This document shows positions 1 through 11,900 of a stretch of 64,000 bases of DNA, one piece after another (the first letter of the stretch is position 1; each line of letters begins with the position of its first letter). Source of the DNA: Phlebotomus papatasi (taxonomy: Eukaryota; Arthropoda; Insecta; Diptera; Psychodidae); NCBI RefSeq assembly GCF_024763615.1, contig NC_077223.1:109740627-109804626 (forward strand), written 5' to 3'. Both the position numbers and the translations under genes were made by a program. Under the pieces are notes generated by a model. The model saw only the letters and a list, made by a program, of their open reading frames with translations. It did not search any database and was not told the DNA's origin.

Positions 1-252
1 CATGTAACATATTGTGGCATCTTCGAGGGCAAATCTTACTTTAATTATTCAGACAACGCCTACAAAACTTTCTCTTTGGTCCCAATAAGCTTCTCAAGCT
101 TTCTTCTGCAATTTCCTCTGCCAACATTCTCAAGGATCTCACCCAGAAATGCTAAAATACTTCACAACTGTATTTATATAGATTTATCTACGTTCAAATT
201 ATGCATTTGCTAAATATTTAATCAACATACCAACATCAACAATTTTGGTCAG

Positions 253-721
253 TAGGGGAAAGTGCTCCCCTTTTGGACGTTCATGACTTCGAATAATGTG
301 ATTTTCTTTCATCTTACCTAATAGACTTATACTTAATTATCAATAATTCACGATAAGCTCCCAAGTAGCAATTTTTTCTTAAAATAGTCTTGTAGAATTC
401 CCTAAGTAAGGTACTATAGAACCAAAAATCTATTTATTTACTTATAACGCTCTTGCTTCCATCACTGAGATTACTATAAGTAAAGTGGTGCACTCTTAAG
501 GATCTTAAGAGCTGCTATAGGAATTCCAACAGAAAATTTTCACTTTAAGTCTTTTAAAAGTGCATTAAAAGACTTGTTTAATACTTGGTTCTATAAGGCA
601 GCTATTTTGCTTCTTGGGTAACTAATATTTATTAGAAATGTGTCAGTCTCTTAGGAAAAATAGAAGAAAATTCACATTATTCGAAAGCATGAACGTTCGA
701 AGGGAGAGTAACTTTCCCCTA
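253..721. mobile_element. TIR element with TA target duplication
   Basis: Ends are TA-GGGGAAAGT and ACTTTCCCC-TA; the inner arms (ttcgaataatgtga / tcacattattcgaa) also pair, giving about 50 bp imperfect TIRs. Inside, 357-619 has its own smaller inverted ends (CCCAAGTAGCAA / TTGCTTCTTGGG), so a second element seems nested. No transposase frame. Related ends occur near 26105, 38085 and 50690. Confidence 0.7.
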
Positions 722-761
722 GATTTGCGGATTTGCCAGCAAAAAAAATCAAAAATGATTA

Positions 762-872
762 TAGGGTAATTGTAACAAATTTCGGACAGCTTACAATTTC
801 GGCCACTTTTTTGTTCTTCAAATTTACATGAATTTTTAGTTTTTGCATACTCTAGACTCTAGAGATTATAGA
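762..872 (+). mobile_element. MITE-A fragment
   Basis: Left end of the MITE-A family (tagggtaattgtaacaaatt, then cggccacttttttgttc) truncated after about 110 bp, where the SINE-like copy begins. More diverged than the full copies. Confidence 0.65.
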
Positions 873-1070
873 ATAATAATGCTGCCACAACATTCCATGT
901 CGAACAAGGACTTCTCACAGGGGGAATCAAGTGCAGTGAAGCTCACTGGATGCAATCCGAACATCTTTAACGACAGAAAAATTCCTGGTGACCTAAAGTG
1001 GATTCGAACCCGGGACACTTTCATCGTAGACCGAGTACTCTACCACCCGACTCGTTGAGTGATCTTACTG
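873..1070 (-). mobile_element. tRNA-derived SINE-like copy 1
   Basis: On the minus strand a tRNA-like head is seen: GGTGGTAGAGTACTC (A-box-like) and GGGTTCGAATCC (B box) about 40 bp apart, followed by a body ending near the motif accattccatg/ttgtggc. The same head and body recur at 40880-41910. It does not fold as a full tRNA cloverleaf with a proper acceptor, so it is a retroposon rather than a tRNA gene. Confidence 0.7.
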
Positions 1071-1197
1071 ACCTTCCGTTAAATGGTCTTTAAACGTGAG
1101 GTTGTGTTATATGTTTTTATAACCAATTATATGGTTTGTTATTACGGATTTTGAGATATTCAGGAACTGAATTAAAACTTAAATTAACTTAAATTTA

Positions 1198-1405
1198 AAC
1201 ACATCGATTTGTCGCTTTCTGTGGAAAATAACGCCGATCTGTAGATTGGATTTTTTGCTCCAGATCGGTACAATTTTGCCGATCGCCGTTCACGGTGCAT
1301 CTCTGAGAGCCATCTACTCACCCCTAGTCGGGGATCTAGGCTAAATGTTCAGATTGAAGACCACTTTACTGCCTAAATAGACTCAGACTGACCCCCAAGA
1401 ATAAT
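1198..1405. repeat. 'gatcgg' repeat, direct copy 1
   Basis: About 205 bp nearly identical to 1908-2110 (shared start aacacatcgatttgtcgc, shared centre ttttgccgatcgccgttcac, shared end tagactcagact). Copy 1 ends exactly where MITE-A begins. Confidence 0.8.
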
Positions 1406-1836
1406 TAGGGTAAGTGTGCCAAATTCCGGCCAGCTTGCAATTCTGGCCACCTTTTTTATTCCTCGAATTTCCTTGAAGTTTTAGTTTTTACGTACTCTTG
1501 AGATTATACAATGCGAAAGAGTAACAAAAAATGTAACTTCGACAAACGAGATGACGTGAAACAAACATTGAAAGAAATCCCGAAGGGCAAGGAACTATGA
1601 GAATAAAGATGGTCGAAATAGGGGACCAAAGCTATGTCTATATTTTTATTCATTTTAAAATGTATTAAGAATGATTTTAGAGTAAATAAAGACGATAAAC
1701 TGTCTACAAGGTTCTAAGCAACACTCCTTAAGTAGAAGGAATGAAAAAAATCAATTTCTATTAAAGATATTACATTTCAAAATTGAGACTTTGGCGCTTG
1801 CATGCAACTATGCCGAAATTTGGCACACTTACCTTA
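1406..1836. mobile_element. MITE-A full copy
   Basis: About 430 bp between TA-GGGTAAGTGTGCCAAATT and AATTTGGCACACTTACC-TTA. No coding capacity; TA duplication and length suggest a Tc1/mariner-type non-autonomous element. It sits between the two direct copies of the 'gatcgg' repeat. Confidence 0.85.
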
Positions 1837-1907
1837 CTTCATAAGTACGAACTGATATTTAAATCTGTCGTCGCTAAAACCATGCCGATCTGTCATCTTT
1901 TTTAATG

Positions 1908-2110
1908 AACACATCGATTTGTCGCTTTCTGTGAAAAATAATGCCGATCTGTGGATTTTTAGCTCCAGATCGGTACAATTTTGCCGATCGCCGTTCACGG
2001 TGCATCTCTAAGAGCCATCTATTCACCCCTAGTCGGGGATCTAGGCTAAATGTTAAGATTGAAGACCACTTTATTGCCTAAATAGACTCAGACTATCCCC
2101 AATGAATAAT
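1908..2110. repeat. 'gatcgg' repeat, direct copy 2
   Basis: Second direct copy, see 1198-1405. Its end reads aataattatcc; copy 1 breaks at aataat-ta where MITE-A inserted, marking the insertion point. An inverted, more diverged copy lies at 40580-40800. Confidence 0.8.
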
Positions 2111-2870
2111 TATCCTATAATTTGGCCTAATTACAATTTTGCGATCAGAGTTTTAAGATTAAATGTTAAAAAGGGTCTGATATACGTATTTCATTATAAT
2201 TTTGACACTTTTGGATTCATCAGAAAGGTCCTGGGAACCCCAAAGATGCAGATTTAGTTAATTTAAATTATTTTAAGGCAATTTCCAAAATCTTTCTGTG
2301 ATATTCTAAGACATTTGATATGAATACTAATAAAGAACAACTTAATTAAAAAACAGGACTGTTTCAAAGTGTGAACTTCAAAGTAAAAAAATTTAAAGAA
2401 AAATGAACAAGAGTACTTTTCTTGAAATGACTTTCTTTTCCTCATTTGAAATTAAACAGAAGAAAAACAGTCTTTAGAAATATTTCCATTTTCCCACGGA
2501 AAAGAATTTTGTGTGAGAAAGTTTTGTGATTAAAAGAATATACGAGACTCTTAATACTTTCTGCAAACCTATTTGCAGACGGCCGCAAGCAAGAGCTGCA
2601 TGATAAATGATTGTAGAATTAAAACAAAACTGTTCTGTGACACAAAAAATTTCCATGCATTTTCATTGCAAGAGAATTTAAAGGATCTCCTCATCGTGCC
2701 AAAAAGTCCCACTATATGGAAAGTTCTTTCACCCGTGAATTTAAAAAAAAAAATGGAAAAGAACGAAACACAATTGAAAGACTGAAGTTTTTGCCTTTTG
2801 TTCTTTCCAACTTCGCGAGAGATGGCAAATTGAATAAAGATGGACTTTTCTTCTTTTTACTATTTTTCAG

Positions 2871-2998
2871 TTTGTAACCAGTTCTCCAGGGGAGTCTTCT
2901 CAATGCTGGGAGCTGTGTCACCGGATTCCTTCGACACTCTGCACTCGTACTGCAATACATTTCAAATGCCATTCATCACACCCTGGTTCCCGGAAAAG
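2871..2998 (+). CDS. Glu-RI: Glu-RI exon I (ATD)
   Basis: Acceptor tatttttcag precedes the exon and donor AAG|gtaact follows. It starts with the last two bases of a codon (probably Val) and ends on a full codon. It encodes CNQFSRGVFSMLGAV and ends in FITPWFPEK, the ATD segment that in AMPA receptors reads C-S-Q-F-S-x-G-V-Y and then ITPSFP. This is the first exon in the window; signal peptide and earlier ATD exons must lie upstream. Confidence 0.9.
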
Positions 2999-5900
2999 GT
3001 AACTCCTCATCCTTCTGATTTAATATTCTATCTCGCAGCCCCTCATTCAACTCCCATCCAACAAAAAATATATATATTCTGAATTTTCATTATGATTTTT
3101 TCCACCAGCTCAACTCTTACTCCGTCGTCATATTATTTAATAACGTCATTTATCATACAACTTTTCTGATATTTCACTTTTTTCTGCACCAATTCGTGTC
3201 TCTCTCATGGGAAGGTTCACTGGGCTCTGAAGAAGGCCCAAATCAAGGGGGAAATATCTGACTTAAAACTTTTTAATTTCCTGGATTTAAAATTTTTTTG
3301 AGGTTAGATTGACAAGCTTGTCAAATTTTTAATCTCGCTCTTGACAAATCAAAAAATATTTTTAAAAGAGAAATATATTTTTAAGGTTAGAATGACTAAC
3401 AAATTTCAAAAATAGCTTAAGATATCACATTCATTGTTGAAAAATATAAAACACTAGAATTCTGAACTAGTTAATCTCCTCAATATCTTTTTTAAAGGAA
3501 AATTAGGTTAGATTAGAGATGAAATTAGATTGAGGTTATCTCGTTATGTATCTGTAAAACTAACTTTAGTTAGGTCTTGGTATTAATAAAAGCCCGTAAT
3601 ATGGGCTTCAGCCCTAAAGCGGTCTTCAGACTAGAGGTTTAGCCCAGTTTTCGAAGGTCTCTGAAACCCAAATAGCAACCAATTTTTTTTGATTTTTCAG
3701 AAGCGAATAGATCATTTGCCTTTGATAGTCGAATAGTAAGTTAAATTCTTCCAAAAAATCTTGACTGATAAGGAATTAAAGCAGTTAATCCATATGGCTA
3801 AGCCTTGGGTCTGAAGCCCGTATAAGGCTTAGCCATCTGGCTTAACTCTTCTAATTCCTTATCAAGCACGATTTTACTAGGAAATTGTTTAGAATTGGTT
3901 AATAAGGGCAAATGATCCAATAGATTCTCAAAAATCAATAAAATTGCTTGTTATTTAGATTTTTGAGACCTTGGGAACAGGGCTAATCCTCCAGTCTGAA
4001 ACCGGCATAAGGTGTTAGAATTACATAATCGCAAGAAAACAAATTGGTACGTATTCAAAAGATTTACAGAAGATTGAGGTTACATTTACGAACTAGACAA
4101 TTTTAACAATTATGATTCCAAAGTCTACTTAAATATTTTTCAAATGAAACTCCTTGTGGGTACATTAAATCATTTTATTGCAAATCGAAACATAACCAAA
4201 GGTTTCTAACATAGCACTAACTAATCGTAAAGGTTTTGAGTTTAGGTTAATGAAAGATCCATACGAATTTTTAGAAAACGTAATACAGTTGTGACTTTTA
4301 AACTTAAATTAAGTTATTAAAGGACTAAAAAGATTAGGTTGGGCTAACAAATTTACCAGTCTTCATGGTCTTGATCCTAAAGGTTTCTTTTAAGATTTAG
4401 AAAATCCAGGGTTATATCTTCAAAAAATAAAATCAAAAAAAAATTAACTGATTGACGTTAGGTCATATTATCAATGAAATAAATGTTTTCGAAGCTAGGT
4501 TACATCAAGAAATTATCACTTTTCTTAACCTTAATTTTGAAGTGCTCCTAATTTTTTTTTATCGAAAAAAATATCTTGGAGTTTGGATTGCAAATGTTTT
4601 ATTAATAAATATAAAAAGATACTGTTTAATGATGAACTGAAATAAAAATGGAACGCTTTTGAGGCTAGGTTAATATTTTAAAGGATTATAATATCCATAA
4701 ATCATTTCTTAACATTAATACAGGGGGTTCCGGTATTATTCACATTTTCGGGACCGATGATAGCCACAAAAAATGGCATTATGCATTCAAAACTTTTACA
4801 TACTCGCAGGAGATATCTTTTGAATAAATTACAGAAACGTTTTAATACATTCTTCTAGGCCTTGGCATACATAACGAATACCATGAAGCTTTGAGGTTAT
4901 GTTATTTTAATACTTCTAAATAGTTATAATGCAAGGGGAAATTCACATTATAATATTATTTATTAACTGAGTTTGTTTTAATTATATAGCATTTAAAATG
5001 CTATTTAAATTTGATGTTAAAGGGGCACATATTGTGTAATTGAAATTTTAAGAAGCTTTTAAATATTTTAATCTTGACATAACCTCAAATAGAGAGATTT
5101 GGAATATATAATTTTCTAAGGCGTTTTTTGAAATCAATTAAATGTTTTCTAAGTATTGTTTCTCAGTAGCAATAGCCCCGTTATATCGTTTATTAAATAA
5201 ATCCTGCTATTTCAGGACAAAATAAATAAATTTCTTAAATAAATTATCTACATAACCTCAAATATATAATTCAAAGTTTTCTTAATTACAGTTTAAAGTT
5301 TCGAAACATTTTTGGAAGAGTGAAAGCATGATTTTAATTCAAATGTGTTTAAGTTTTCTTATAACGTTATGAATCTAACCTCAAAAAAATTGTTTTTCTG
5401 TCCATTCTGTGGTAGAAAATTTTAATTTTTGTTTACTGTAAAAGTTTATTATGTTAAAAAAACAATTATTTTACATGGCTTCAAAAGAGAACTTTGGCAT
5501 ACCTTTAAGATGAAATCCAACATAACCTCAGATTTCAAAATAACCAACAACTATTTACACCAAACATAACCTCAATTATTTGAATTTCTGTTGGAATTGG
5601 GAAATTTCCAAGAACAGAAGCAAAACTTTTGACCAAGATATCATCCTCTTGAAGCCAGCATCCTCCTTGGCAAGAGTTTTGTTTAATGTTTTGTGGATAT
5701 AATGGGGAAAAGGAGAAAGTTCCACGTTGCATGAAGGGTGTTGATAATGAAAATTTAATGAGTCGCGTCAGATACATGGTCCATTGCAAAAGAAGTTTTC
5801 ATCTCTCCCATTGAGAGTCTTCATCCCTCTCTCTTGAATTTCTTTTTTGGAAAAACTACACCCTCAAGTTGTTGCTTTATATTTTGGACCAAACATGATG

Positions 5901-8900
5901 TGATTATTCGTAGAAACAAATTAATAATAGCACCAAGATTGATGATGTTGTTGTGTTTCGGATGAGTTGCCATCGAGATTGTTTGATACAAGAGAAGAAC
6001 TGAAAGTTGAATGTTATTTTAATGGATAGAATTTTCCATTGAATACACATTGGAGAAAAGTTTTCTTGAAAAAGACGAAGAGTGGCACTCAATAGGACAG
6101 ATTTTATGATGAAAATCATCTTTTGGGCGGCTTTTGTGATATTATAAATTTTCTCAGATGGTAAATGCGTAAAAAAGCTTCTTAGGGAAGGATGGGGCAG
6201 TTTCGAAGATGCATGTTTTTGAAAATGTAAAATTTTGAAAAGGTAAATTAATATGTAAAGGTGTACTGTATATTTTCAAATAACCTATGCCCAAGATAAA
6301 CTAGCAACAAATAAAATAGACCCTAAAAGTTAAGATAGGGGGAAGTGGGGCAACTTTTTATTTCGGTACATTTGTAATTGGGCTTTTTTCTTCTATTTTT
6401 AAAAGAATTAAAGCTTATAATAATGTAATTTAGATACACAATTGGTTTACGAAGCTAAATTGTATCTCGGCAAGGCCTAGTTCCATTCAAAAATAGGAGG
6501 AAAAAGTTCAAAATTAAAGGTACCGTATTTCAAAGGTGCCGCACTTCCTCTATCTGAAACTTACCTAGCCTTCCCTGCTTATGAAAGATGTTTACTGAAA
6601 TTAAACTTTAGGTCTAAATGCTAAATTGTTCTTGAATTCTTCAATTAACTTAATAAAGGTTATACGAAATTCAGATGAGGCGGTGGCTCAAAGACCCTAT
6701 ATTTAAAATAAAAAATATTTTTTATTATTTTTTAAAACCTAAAGAGTCATTTTGCTCGTAACATATTAAATATTAATCTGAAGTGAAGCCATATGGCTAA
6801 ACTTTGGATCGGAAGAGCGTATTAGGAAAGGCGATAAAATGGGCGGAATTTCAAAAGGGAAGTGACTTCAGAAGGACGTAGCATTTCCTGATCTGTTTTT
6901 TATTACCCTTTGACTTTGCAATTCATAATACTTAAATCGATTTTTCTCACATTTTTGTACAGATTAAATCAATCTTCACAGAATTATTTGACATTAATAA
7001 ATACTAAAGGAGGCGCGACCAAACTACTTAGTGATAAGGTCAAGGGTAAGGTACTTGTATACGTATTAAATCTTGTAACTGCATCTTGACTTTTGTGCGT
7101 ATTACCACTCTTTAATTAATCATTAGAAATTAGAAATAGTGGTAATTACATCTAAAAGGGGCGTGACTGAAAGTTACTTAGGGGTGGAGCCTGAATAAAA
7201 CGTTCAATTATATTTCCCTGCAAAATATGGCATTTAAACAACGACTATATTTGATATCGGGACCCAAATTTTGGTGGACAACAACTTCACAATTCCATTT
7301 GAAATCCATTGATAAAATACCCAGCCCTCTCCTATATGGTAATAGAATAGAATTATACCGTCGTGTACTTCAAGTAACAACATTATACCTTTCTTGCCTT
7401 TCTGTTGCCACTTCAGAGCTTTGAAAGCTGCCAAGTGACTTCTTCCGAAATAACACCCCTAATAATTCCATCACCCAATTTTATGAACATCATTCCAATA
7501 AGCTCCCCTTTTTTCATGCTCATCTTCAGAGCTCTTTTTTTTCCTTTTACCTTGCATCCCAGACATCAGAAAAATTCCCACGATGTCAATTAAAATAACT
7601 TCCGTGGAAGAGTGTCATAAATTTTCCTGCTAACGTTACCAAACTCATCTCGGGCTCAATGTGACAGAAATGTAATCACTCTTGCAATCAATTCCTGTCG
7701 GAAGTATCAATCTCAGTCTCCGTGACATCTTAGCGCACTTTCTCAGTTTTAATGCCTCATTCGCAGTTGATATGACTTTCTTCTCAACACTTTACACTTT
7801 GAATGTTTGGTGCATCAACACTTTCGGGCAAATCACTAATGACTTAACGATGCACTCCCTTGGTTATGGTGCCATAATGCCTCTTGAATTATTCATTAAT
7901 TGTTGGCAATGTTGCTCAAGACTAACGAGAATGAGTACCAGACGAAACAAAGATGTTAAATTACACTGTAATTTACATAAAGAACAAATTTCTAATGAAA
8001 TAACAATTAAATGTAATTATCTCTTTAAATTCACGCACCATTTGTAATGTTTTAAAGTAGGGCACAAGGCTTTAAATGAAGCGAATGAACAGATCACACT
8101 AAAGGACTTTTGTGAGTTCAGAATTGATCCTGGTGATGGAATATTTAACTTGATTTTCAAAATTAGGCAAGGGATTTCAAGCTTCGCACACTCTAGCTTC
8201 GAACTCTTCATATTTTTTCTCATGTTCATTCAATGAATCTGACTTAAGACTTCCCCCTTAAAAATCCTAAAAACTTACCGGAAGTAAGTTCACCCCTGTA
8301 GCGTAGTAGTTTCATAGTACCCCTACTGTTTTATAGTTTTTTTTTTATGTTTGAAAATAACTGGTGTAATATTATTATTAATAGAGCGCTACTGGCCAAA
8401 AGTCCTAGAGAGTTCTCCATCTTTTTCTTCATAAACAGAGCCGATAGTCTTATGCGAAGGTGTTCAGTGCATTGAACTGAACTATTTCCATATTTATTTG
8501 AATTATAATTATTCCTTAAAGCAATTATCCTTAAGCAATAATTAATTGGAGGCTAATAATCAATGACGGGCGCATATATGGATGGGATTAATGTAGAGTT
8601 GTATAAATAAATTATTATTATTATCATTATTATTTCAATATTTTATTGGGATGATATATTACTGTTCAAGCTCCACAGAGAGCAGTATTAATTCTTCGAT
8701 TTTTCACTCCCCAAAATTTTCACTTTCTACCCTCCGGGGAGCACTTTTCTCAACAAATCTTCGTGTTTCAGATGATTTCTTAGAAATGATGTCACGCTGT
8801 TTGTCCGTCTGTCCGTCTGTCCGTCTATCCGTCCGGCCGTTACCACGCCTAGAGGCTAAACGGTTAGAAATAAAGACGTGGGACTTTTGGGATATTCGCC

Positions 8901-11900
8901 CATAAGTCGACTCTTAGGCCTCCAAAACCATGTTTTAGAGACTACCTAGACGAATATTTCCTCCTGATACGAAAACTCAATTCTTTCCGTACTGAAGTAG
9001 ATCTTGAAAAATTCGAAAATCTATTTGAAGATCCAAAAAAGAGACTTTCTTACTTTTTAATACTTTCGAAAGATGACGGAAGTTACATCCTGTTCGAATT
9101 TCGAAGTGCTCAAGTGTCAAAATGTGTCGGTCTTCACATTTTTGTGAGGAAAAAACACAGAACAACGACGCTTACTGTTCTTGTCTCATTATTAATCACT
9201 CCATAATCACTGATGAATTTTCCCCAGCTTGTCCGAAAATTTAGTATGAAAATTCGAAATTAAATTTGAATTCTTCGAACTTCAAGGACTTTTTGTGCAA
9301 ATAGAGTTCCATTTACCTTTTATCCAAGACACTATTGGAGAATCAAAATCTACTTCTGTTTGGGCTCATTAAATCATTCCTAAATAACGATTTTTCAAGG
9401 TTAAAAGTTTAAAAGACCATAGAGAGTGTATTTCTCAACTTAATAGTATCTTTTTTGGGCTAGATGGAAAGGTCTTGGATTATCTGACTGTATTGAAGTG
9501 GTTCGAATCGATCATTCTGAACCGGTAATGAACCGTTTCATAACCGGCAACTAATTTTTATCCCAAAATTAATTGCATTGTTCCAAAGCTATTTCGGGCG
9601 ATTTTTCAAGTAATTAATGGAACAGTTTAAATTGGGTGTCAATCGGCAAACGGTAAATGATCCGAAAGTATATTTGAGGTAGGGGAATGTAGGTATGGTT
9701 CGCACACAATGAACCTTCAAACGATGCGAATTTTCCCTTTGTTTGAATAGAGAGATGGTTTTCCATTTCTCATATCGTTCCCCCATATGGGTCATTTAAG
9801 CAAAGGACCCTGGAATGCCAAACTTTGTACGGGAAGGATGGCTTGAATCGCAATTTCGAACAATTGAAAATGTCGAGGGTATTAAGTGGCCTATATTCTC
9901 AATGAATGAAGTAAAGGTGTTTAAGGAGAATCGTAAAAATGAAAATGCTAGCACAATGGGCAGACAGTATCTCCCTAAGATCCGCAAAAAACCGCTTTCA
10001 AGAAGAACTGTATCAGTAACAGTCAAGAGCTGTTCTGACAAGAGCTACTGAAGCTGAACGATTTCCTTACCGCATTACGATTGCGGATGAACACTTTACG
10101 TAATCGGATTGCCCTAAAAGGATATTGCCCACAGCCCAATGTAAACTGCTGCAGATGCAGCGCAATGATGGAAACGCCAGGGCACGTTCTTGAAATGCAT
10201 CCCCCGTGTACCTTATGGCCTCTACACATTGGGAGCAATTTTTGTCAAAAATTTCTTTTTTGAAGGAAATTCCCTGCAGCGTTGTAGGGGGAAACGTCAA
10301 ATTTCTGTCAAAAACGCAATTTTTGACGAAAATTGCTCCCAATGTGTAGACGCCTTTATACAAAAAGAAGGCGAATTCACTGCCATGAGAAAATTCGAGA
10401 TTTTTTCACTTCAGAAATTCCCTCACAAATCCAGAAGCAGCAATTATGAAGGATGGTCCAATCGATCTGCCGTCTGGTTTTCTTCTCAGACCCGACCTGA
10501 TTTTAAAAAATCGTGAAGAGTGCCATATGGTCGATTTCAAAGTTCGCTACGAATATCCCTTTACAAGGATCCTCAGTGACCCTTTCATTTTTACCAGTGT
10601 TTAAGACTTCGCATAATCTATGCCTCAGAACACTTCGAATTTTGCATCTGTTTCAAATTACTAAATTTTCTAAAAATAATCACTATATCACGAGATCTGT
10701 TATGATAATTATAAATAAGCATTTTAATTAAATTTCGTGTTTCTCTCGAACTGGATTGCCTAACGCCTAACTATAAATGTTTCACCGATTCCAATTAGTG
10801 AAATGAACCAATTAGTTATAGATAATAAATAGTAAATAATAATAAAGAATTAATTATTTCACGAAATTAGTTTAATCTCTGCGGAGTCTCTCAATTTATC
10901 AACTCAAAATTCAAAACCTTAGATAAATAGGGGCAGGCTTTCAGGCTTCGCACACTCTGATTTCGAACATTTCATTCTTTTCTCATATTCTTTGAATGAA
11001 TCTGATCTAGTAACAATATATTACAATTTTAAGTCACACATTTTCTAAAAAAAATCGGTTGAGAAATAGGCCTTCCGAAGTGGTTAAACTTTGATCTTCG
11101 AAAATTCGATATCGAAATGGTTTTGAAACATAGATGTCCAAGGACGAAATATGCGCCTTGACTACCTCTAAAACATATTCGAAAATGAAAGAAATCATAG
11201 GAGCCGTTTTCGACATAAACCAAAATAGGTTAGGGTAAGTGTGCCAAATTCCGGCCAGCTTGCAATTCTGGCCACCTTTTTTGTTCCTCGAATTTTCATG
11301 ACTTTTTAGTTTTTACATACTCCAGAAATTATACAATGCAAAAGAATAACAAAAAATGTAGCTTCGACAAACGAGATGACGTAAAAAAAAATTTAAAGAA
11401 TTCTCGAAGGGTAAGGAACTATGAGAATGAATATGGCCGAAATAGGGCACCAAAGCTATGTCTACATTTTTATTAATTTTAAAATTTGGCACACTTACCC
11501 TATACCCCTTTTGTAAGATCATCGTATGTTTTTGAAATGTAAAATATTAGCGTAATCATATCATTGTATACATATCACATAATCACTTTAAAGGAAAACT
11601 TTGCATATAAATAAGAATCCAAGCGTTCATAAACGAAAGCTCTGATTGAGCAAAACTTCCTCCGGATTAGATTTAAAAAGATACATCTCCATTTCTTGGC
11701 AAAGAAAATATTGTACAACAAATTTGTATAGAATCGTTGTACAAATTCCCAGCTTAATATTAAATTCTTGTGTTCTGGATTCCTCATCAGGAAGAATGAT
11801 AGAACAATAAACACTTGACTGGGGAAGCGACAAAAGCCTATACTTTTCCGGGAAAGAGAATTAATTCAACAATGAAAATCCCATTTTTCCCACCATTCTC

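Larger units (their letters stand above)
1..2870. other. Upstream intron sequence, repeat-rich
   Basis: AT-rich non-coding sequence before the first visible receptor exon, so presumably intron. It holds a 469 bp TIR element, a MITE-A fragment, a SINE-like copy, a duplicated 'gatcgg' repeat and a full MITE-A (all listed separately). Nothing recognisable was seen in 1-252 or 2111-2870. Confidence 0.6.

Noticed and set aside
988..1060. tRNA gene on the minus strand
   Set aside because: A- and B-box words are present, but the acceptor stem does not pair and the sequence recurs with a conserved non-tRNA body: SINE-like.
3290..5570. Interstitial telomeric repeat (AGGTTA/TAACCT words)
   Set aside because: Not tandem and not TTAGG; scattered single words.
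7682..8047. 121-codon plus frame in the first large intron
   Set aside because: No domain, no homology recognised, no splice context; AT-rich chance frame. It also runs into a repeat shared with 10945-11010.
9815..10051. Independent 78-codon protein gene
   Set aside because: Followed by a broken frame with a LINE-type zinc-finger motif; more likely retroelement remains than a gene.
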